Shown one piece after another: positions 6,068-9,952 of a stretch of DNA of 9,952 bases. Each line of letters begins with the position of its first letter. The stretch's first letter is position 1. Under the pieces are notes generated by a model. It did no database searches. It was given only the letters and a program-made list of their open reading frames with translations, and was not told where the DNA came from. Position numbers and translations under genes: made by a program. This DNA is from Terriglobia bacterium (GTDB taxonomy: Bacteria > Acidobacteriota > Terriglobia > UBA7540): positions 1 to 9,952 of the forward strand of contig JASHTR010000573.1 of the NCBI GenBank assembly GCA_030040455.1. The letters run 5' to 3'.

Positions 6068-8968
6068 CTAAACGCCACCTGCTTCGTTCACCTCGCTCAG
6101 CTGGAATACGTAACGTCCGGAACCCACCTTGAACGTCACGTAGCCTTCGTCCTCCCTGCCACCGCTTATTCCTGTGACGCCTGGCAAATAGGCTCCGCCT
6201 TTCCATACGGTATTGCCGCTTTCGGTGATCCTGGCGTTTTGCAATTCCAGAGTTGGAACGCTCACTTCCGCCCGGCTGTTCGCGGGCAAGGCAACTTTGA
6301 TTTCAAAGGACCGGTCGCCCCTACGCCAACGGGCCTCTATAGGCCCCAGCATGGTATCGAGGGAAGCTCTGACGTATTCTAAATCACCGACCACGTGCGG
6401 CTTGATGGCGATCTGCCTAAAGCCAGGGCGAGCGAGCGCAATTCCAGCCACGCTTCTATAGAAAAACTTTTCCACGCTACCGAGCATTTTCATGTTTTGG
6501 CTGAGCCACGGAGCATCTTCGAAGACTTCGCAAAGTGTCGTGGCACCCCTGGAGATTTGGTAGCCCCAACTAGGAAAGGTGGTCTGGGTGGCAATTTGAA
6601 GCATCACATCTGCCGCGCCGTACGTGGGCAGGGCTTGGTTCAAGGCGTTTGTCCCGATAATCCCGGTTGCAAGGTGGCCACCGTGAACTTTCACGATATC
6701 GGCAACAAGGTTTTCGACCACACCCTTTACGTTCGCTTCCGGAACCAGGCCCAGGTAAAGGGCCAGGGCATTCGAGGTTTGGCTGCCAGTGGCGTACTGA
6801 TTCGTTGTCTGATTTAGAAACCTTAGGTTGAAGGCGTCTTTGATTTTTTGGGCCAGCTCGGAATAACGATTCGCATCGCCCGACCTGCCGAGCATGCCTG
6901 CTGCCTGGGAAAGAATCCAGGCACCGTAGTAGTAATAGGCGGTCGAGGTGAGCGCAACTGGAGTATGGAATGGACTAAAATGGCTCGCCCCATTATCTTG
7001 AGGTTCCATGTGGTCCCCAAGACCCTCAGAAATAATGTAGCCATGGGACATGGTGCCGAAGAAATCGATCAGCTTTTTCACGGCATCGTAGTGCTCTTCT
7101 ATAATCCGTTCGTCCCCGTAGTACTGGTATATGTACCAAACAAGTAAAGGATAGGTGATCTTCCAGCAAGGCCACGGAAGGTACATATAGTCGAAGTACC
7201 GCCCTGGAGTCATTGGACTCACAACTGGCACATCGCCATTTGTCTTCTGAGAATCCTTGATGTCGTTAAGCCACTTCGTCCAGAAGGAAGCCATGTCGAG
7301 GTTGTAGATGTAATCTTCCGCGACGAAACCCGGATCACCCAACCACCCGACCCGTTCAGAGCGTTCCGCAGCATCCTGTGGTATGCTTTGACAACTGCTC
7401 ATGAAAGCACACCGGTTGTTGTGGTGAATCTGATTAATAAGCTGATTTGAACAAGAGAAAGATCCTACGACGTTCACAGCCGACCGAACAAAACAACCTT
7501 CAAGGCTGTTGAGCGTGGCTGCTGGCGGAAAGCCAGGAAGATCAGCTTCGCCGGTTTGCTTGATTCCACGTACTTGAACGTAACGGAAACCATGCAGCGT
7601 AAATCTCGGCTCCCACTCTTCCGTGCCTTCACCCTTCAAAATGTATCTGTCCGTCTGCCTGGCGACTGACCCTTCAACTAGACTGCTCCTAGCGTCCAGT
7701 GTGTTGTCATCGTACACCTTGGCACCGTGCTCCAACGTCACGGCAGCGCCTTGCGGGCCGGCGACGCTTAGTTTGATCCATCCTGAGAAATTCTGCCCCA
7801 TGTCATACACGTAAGTGCCGGCAAATCCCTCGGGGTCCTTCGGCCGCAACACTCTCACGGGTTTGATCGTTTCCATCACCCGGATCGGTGGAATCATTTG
7901 AGCAGTCAACGCTCCTGTTGGAGGCTTTGCCAGGAATGTTGCCTCCCCCCAGCTAGAGTCATCATACCCGGGCGCGTCCCAACCCGGCTTCTCCAGCCGG
8001 GCGTCGTAGGTTTCCCCGTGAATGAAACTGTTGTAGGTGATCGGTCCGCTCGAGGCTCTCCAGGTGTTGTCGGTCATTACGTGTACGCGTTCGCCATTCA
8101 CGCACTCGACGTTGATTTGTGCAATCAAGCAGGGTCTGTCGCCAAAGGGGCCAAACCAGCCGTCGGAACCGCTCTCGGGGTTGTACCACCCATTGCCAAG
8201 GATGACGCCCATAGCATTCCGTCCAACCTTCAGGTAATCCGTCACATCGTGAGTGACATACAACACGCGAGAGCCCAGTTTAAAGGGCCGGTCGTTATTG
8301 TAGTACGTGACCCCAGGGTCGTGAACGTGGTCACCAACCTTCTTGGTGTTGATGTAAAGCTCGTAGTAGCCGAGGCCGGATATGTAAATCCTCGCCCTTG
8401 CAATTTGCTTCTCAATGGTGAATTCCTTGCGCAAAAGCGGCGATGAAATTTCCTTTTTGGCTCCAATCCATTTTCCTTCCCAATCGCTCTTCCTCAAGAG
8501 TGCCATTTCAAAGGTCGCGGCTGGGCTGTAGGGGCTTACCGCGCCGGAGTCGTCCCATATCCGTACTTGCCAGTGGCATTTCTCGCCACTCTTTAGTTCG
8601 CTGCCGCCATAAGGAACATGAATCGACTGATCCGATTGCACCTTACCTGTATCCCACTTATCACCGACATTGGCCTTGAGTTTATCCTCGCGGGTCGCGA
8701 CCAGGATTTGATAAGCGGCTTGCGTCTGTTCCCGCTGGCTTGATTCGAGTCGCCAGGAAAATCTAGGGTGCGAAACGTCAATGCCCAAAGGGTCGACAGC
8801 ATACTCACATCTAAGCAGCGAGGCTTGCAGTGAGCCGGCACTAGTCGCAGCTCCCTTCTTCCCCTGGTCGCGCGAGGGCGGAAGTCCCCCTGCTATCGCG
8901 AAGCCTCCGCCGACAAGCGCAGAATCCTTCAAGAAATCGCGGCGGGAAATCCAGGATTTCGTTGGCAT
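6068..8968 (-). CDS. Tat-exported alpha-L-rhamnosidase, GH78
   Basis: This 966-residue enzyme hydrolyses terminal alpha-L-rhamnosyl residues from plant glycosides or rhamnogalacturonan fragments by an inverting mechanism. The N-terminus has a twin-arginine leader, Ser8-Arg9-Arg10-Asp-Phe-Leu-Lys, followed by a Gly/Ala-rich segment (16-29) without a lipobox cysteine, so a periplasmic or secreted location is expected. By eye the order is an Ig-like N-terminal domain (about 48-157; Leu-Arg-Cys-Glu-Tyr and Pro-Arg-Phe-Ser-Trp-Arg-Leu), a jelly-roll domain (about 180-355; Gly-Leu-Gly-Tyr-Tyr-Glu-Leu-Tyr-Ile-Asn), a second beta-sandwich (about 365-490), the (alpha/alpha)6 barrel (about 495-845) and a C-terminal beta-sandwich. 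Catalytic candidates are Asp532, Glu538 (general acid) and Asp545 in the block ending Glu-Arg-Val-Gly-Trp-Leu-Gly-Asp, with Glu814 in Ala-Thr-Thr-Leu-Cys-Glu as general base. The usual Asp-Cys-Pro-(Gln)-Arg is Asp-Ala-Ala-Glu-Arg here. No frameshift is seen. The ribosome-binding site is weak. Sugar release here feeds rhaT and rhaM downstream. Confidence 0.95.
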   Translation of the reverse strand: MPTKSWISRRDFLKDSALVGGGFAIAGGLPPSRDQGKKGAATSAGSLQASLLRCEYAVDPLGIDVSHPRFSWRLESSQREQTQAAYQILVATREDKLKANVGDKWDTGKVQSDQSIHVPYGGSELKSGEKCHWQVRIWDDSGAVSPYSPAATFEMALLRKSDWEGKWIGAKKEISSPLLRKEFTIEKQIARARIYISGLGYYELYINTKKVGDHVHDPGVTYYNNDRPFKLGSRVLYVTHDVTDYLKVGRNAMGVILGNGWYNPESGSDGWFGPFGDRPCLIAQINVECVNGERVHVMTDNTWRASSGPITYNSFIHGETYDARLEKPGWDAPGYDDSSWGEATFLAKPPTGALTAQMIPPIRVMETIKPVRVLRPKDPEGFAGTYVYDMGQNFSGWIKLSVAGPQGAAVTLEHGAKVYDDNTLDARSSLVEGSVARQTDRYILKGEGTEEWEPRFTLHGFRYVQVRGIKQTGEADLPGFPPAATLNSLEGCFVRSAVNVVGSFSCSNQLINQIHHNNRCAFMSSCQSIPQDAAERSERVGWLGDPGFVAEDYIYNLDMASFWTKWLNDIKDSQKTNGDVPVVSPMTPGRYFDYMYLPWPCWKITYPLLVWYIYQYYGDERIIEEHYDAVKKLIDFFGTMSHGYIISEGLGDHMEPQDNGASHFSPFHTPVALTSTAYYYYGAWILSQAAGMLGRSGDANRYSELAQKIKDAFNLRFLNQTTNQYATGSQTSNALALYLGLVPEANVKGVVENLVADIVKVHGGHLATGIIGTNALNQALPTYGAADVMLQIATQTTFPSWGYQISRGATTLCEVFEDAPWLSQNMKMLGSVEKFFYRSVAGIALARPGFRQIAIKPHVVGDLEYVRASLDTMLGPIEARWRRGDRSFEIKVALPANSRAEVSVPTLELQNARITESGNTVWKGGAYLPGVTGISGGREDEGYVTFKVGSGRYVFQLSEVNEAGGV

Positions 8969-9096
8969 AAGCGTTTCTTTTTAAGGAGCAGCAAATGAAA
9001 CGTATGAGCAGTGGGATCTCATCAGAGCAGTTCGTTGCTTACCGGGAGTTTCTCGTTATCCCTCACCTGGAGCACACGGTTTCCGAAGCTTACAGC

Positions 9097-9876
9097 TCAG
9101 CCGGCGTAGCAGCCCGCTAAGCTTCCACCGTCGATTACCAACGCCGTACCGGTTACGCCTCGAGCTGAATCCGAAGCCAGATAGAGAGCGCCTTCGGCAA
9201 TCTCCATTGGATCGAGAAAGCGTCCGATGGGCATCAAATCCTGCTCTCGCCGGGCAGCGAGCTCTGGGTCAGGAGAATTGTTGAAGTGCTTCCTAAGCAT
9301 GGGTGTGTCAACCGCTCCAGGGCAGATGCAGTTCACGCGGATATTAAATTTCGCATAATCCAGCGCAAGAGTCTTGGTTAGCATCAAAACACCGCCTTTC
9401 GAGGCAATATAGGCAGGCGTCATGTACTGACCCATGAGCGAGCCCGTTGAAGCCGTGTTGATAATGCCGCCGCCGCCTTGGCGCTTCATGTGTGGAACTG
9501 CATACTTCACACCCAGGAAAATCGATTTCAGGTTAACCCCCAGGAGCGTGTCCCATTCCTGCTCGGTTGTGTCCTCCAAAAACTTCACGATGATCATGCC
9601 GGCATTGTTGTGCAAAATGTCGATGCGACCGTACTTTTGGACAGCCATGTTGATCATCGCCTCGACCTGAGAGGCATTCGAGACATCGGTATGAGAAACG
9701 ATCGCCTTGCCTCCGCCGGCCTTGATCTTGTCTGCAGTTTCAGAGGCTCCGGAGGCATTCAGATCCGCTACCACCACAGCCGCGCCTTCGCGCGCAAAAA
9801 GTTCTGCAGTCGCCCTCCCCATACCTGAGCCAGCTCCCGTGATTACTGCCACGCGATTCTCCAGTTTCAAACTCAT
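9097..9876 (-). CDS. SDR-family NAD(P)-dependent oxidoreductase
   Basis: This 259-residue classical short-chain dehydrogenase has every family landmark: Thr13-Gly-Ala-Gly-Ser-Gly-Met-Gly20 for cofactor binding, Asp38 after the second strand (favouring NAD over NADP), Asn90-Asn-Ala-Gly93, Asn115, Ser143, Tyr156-x-x-x-Lys160, and Cys-Pro-Gly-Ala-Val-Asp-Thr-Pro at 185-192. AGAGGTGA lies 7 nt upstream of the ATG, a strong ribosome-binding site. It is first of the collinear genes, 128 bp before the rhamnosidase. Known non-phosphorylating rhamnose routes use SDR enzymes both for L-rhamnose 1-dehydrogenation and for 2-keto-3-deoxy-L-rhamnonate oxidation, so a role in rhamnose oxidation is plausible. 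SDR substrates cannot be read from sequence at this level, and 3-oxoacyl or other sugar or alcohol substrates remain possible. Confidence 0.92.
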   Translation of the reverse strand: MSLKLENRVAVITGAGSGMGRATAELFAREGAAVVVADLNASGASETADKIKAGGGKAIVSHTDVSNASQVEAMINMAVQKYGRIDILHNNAGMIIVKFLEDTTEQEWDTLLGVNLKSIFLGVKYAVPHMKRQGGGGIINTASTGSLMGQYMTPAYIASKGGVLMLTKTLALDYAKFNIRVNCICPGAVDTPMLRKHFNNSPDPELAARREQDLMPIGRFLDPMEIAEGALYLASDSARGVTGTALVIDGGSLAGCYAG

Positions 9877-9952
9877 CTGTTATTCACCTCTTGCACGCCT
9901 GCACGGCTTTTCTGCCCTAGCCCGGCGTTCGATGGCGTTGTAACGAAATCCA

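Noticed and set aside
5424..6206. 260-residue minus-strand ORF spanning the rhaT-GH78 gap
   Set aside because: It overlaps the start of rhaT and the end of the GH78 gene in another frame, is Arg/His-rich, and shows no recognisable motif; both overlapped genes are secure.
7898..8446. 182-residue plus-strand ORF inside the GH78 gene
   Set aside because: It is fully antisense to a well-supported GH78 domain and is Val/Ala-rich in the way mirror frames of such genes usually are.
1..9952. CRISPR arrays, tRNA or rRNA genes, insertion sequences, att sites, phage or defence genes
   Set aside because: I saw no spaced direct repeats, no cloverleaf or rRNA-like sequence, no transposase or integrase frame, and no terminal inverted repeats; the window is ordinary catabolic chromosome.

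Overview
The window reads as bacterial chromosome from a plant-polysaccharide or glycoside degrader. Base composition is moderate (low-to-mid fifties % G+C by eye), genes are tightly packed, and the large secreted glycosidase has a Tat leader (Ser-Arg-Arg-Asp-Phe-Leu-Lys). This style is common in soil Acidobacteriota and related phyla, but the phylum is an inference; no rRNA or marker gene is present.

Layout. One gene, an XRE-family regulator with a C-terminal cupin (215-796), is on the plus strand. Eight complete genes follow on the minus strand and are transcribed right to left: an SDR oxidoreductase (9876-9097), a Tat-exported GH78 alpha-L-rhamnosidase (8968-6068), the L-rhamnose/H+ symporter RhaT (5899-4883), the L-rhamnose mutarotase RhaM (4705-4388), a metallo-beta-lactamase-fold protein without most of its metal ligands (4360-3590), a MaoC-type hydratase (3440-2961), a family III CoA-transferase (2950-1760) and a CitE/HpcH-type CoA-ester lyase (1751-834). 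A possible truncated minus-strand gene runs off the left edge (107-1). No stretch of 300 bases lacks a gene. The gaps at 797-833, 3444-3589, 4706-4882, 5900-6067, 8969-9096 and 9877-9952 hold only the short inverted repeats, ribosome-binding sites and doubtful small ORF noted below.

Function. The right-hand part is a rhamnose-scavenging unit: the exported GH78 releases L-rhamnose, RhaT imports it, and RhaM interconverts its anomers. No rhamnose isomerase, kinase or rhamnulose-phosphate aldolase lies in the window. The SDR could belong to the non-phosphorylating oxidative rhamnose route, but its substrate cannot be read from sequence. The left-hand part is a compact three-gene CoA module (activation by CoA transfer, hydration, C-C cleavage), the logic used for itaconate, mesaconate, citramalate and methylmalyl-type acids. 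Spacings of 8-10 bp make it a clear operon. Why it sits beside rhamnose genes is the main open question. The other oddity is the MBL-fold protein, 27 bp downstream of rhaM, whose HxHxDH motif is replaced.
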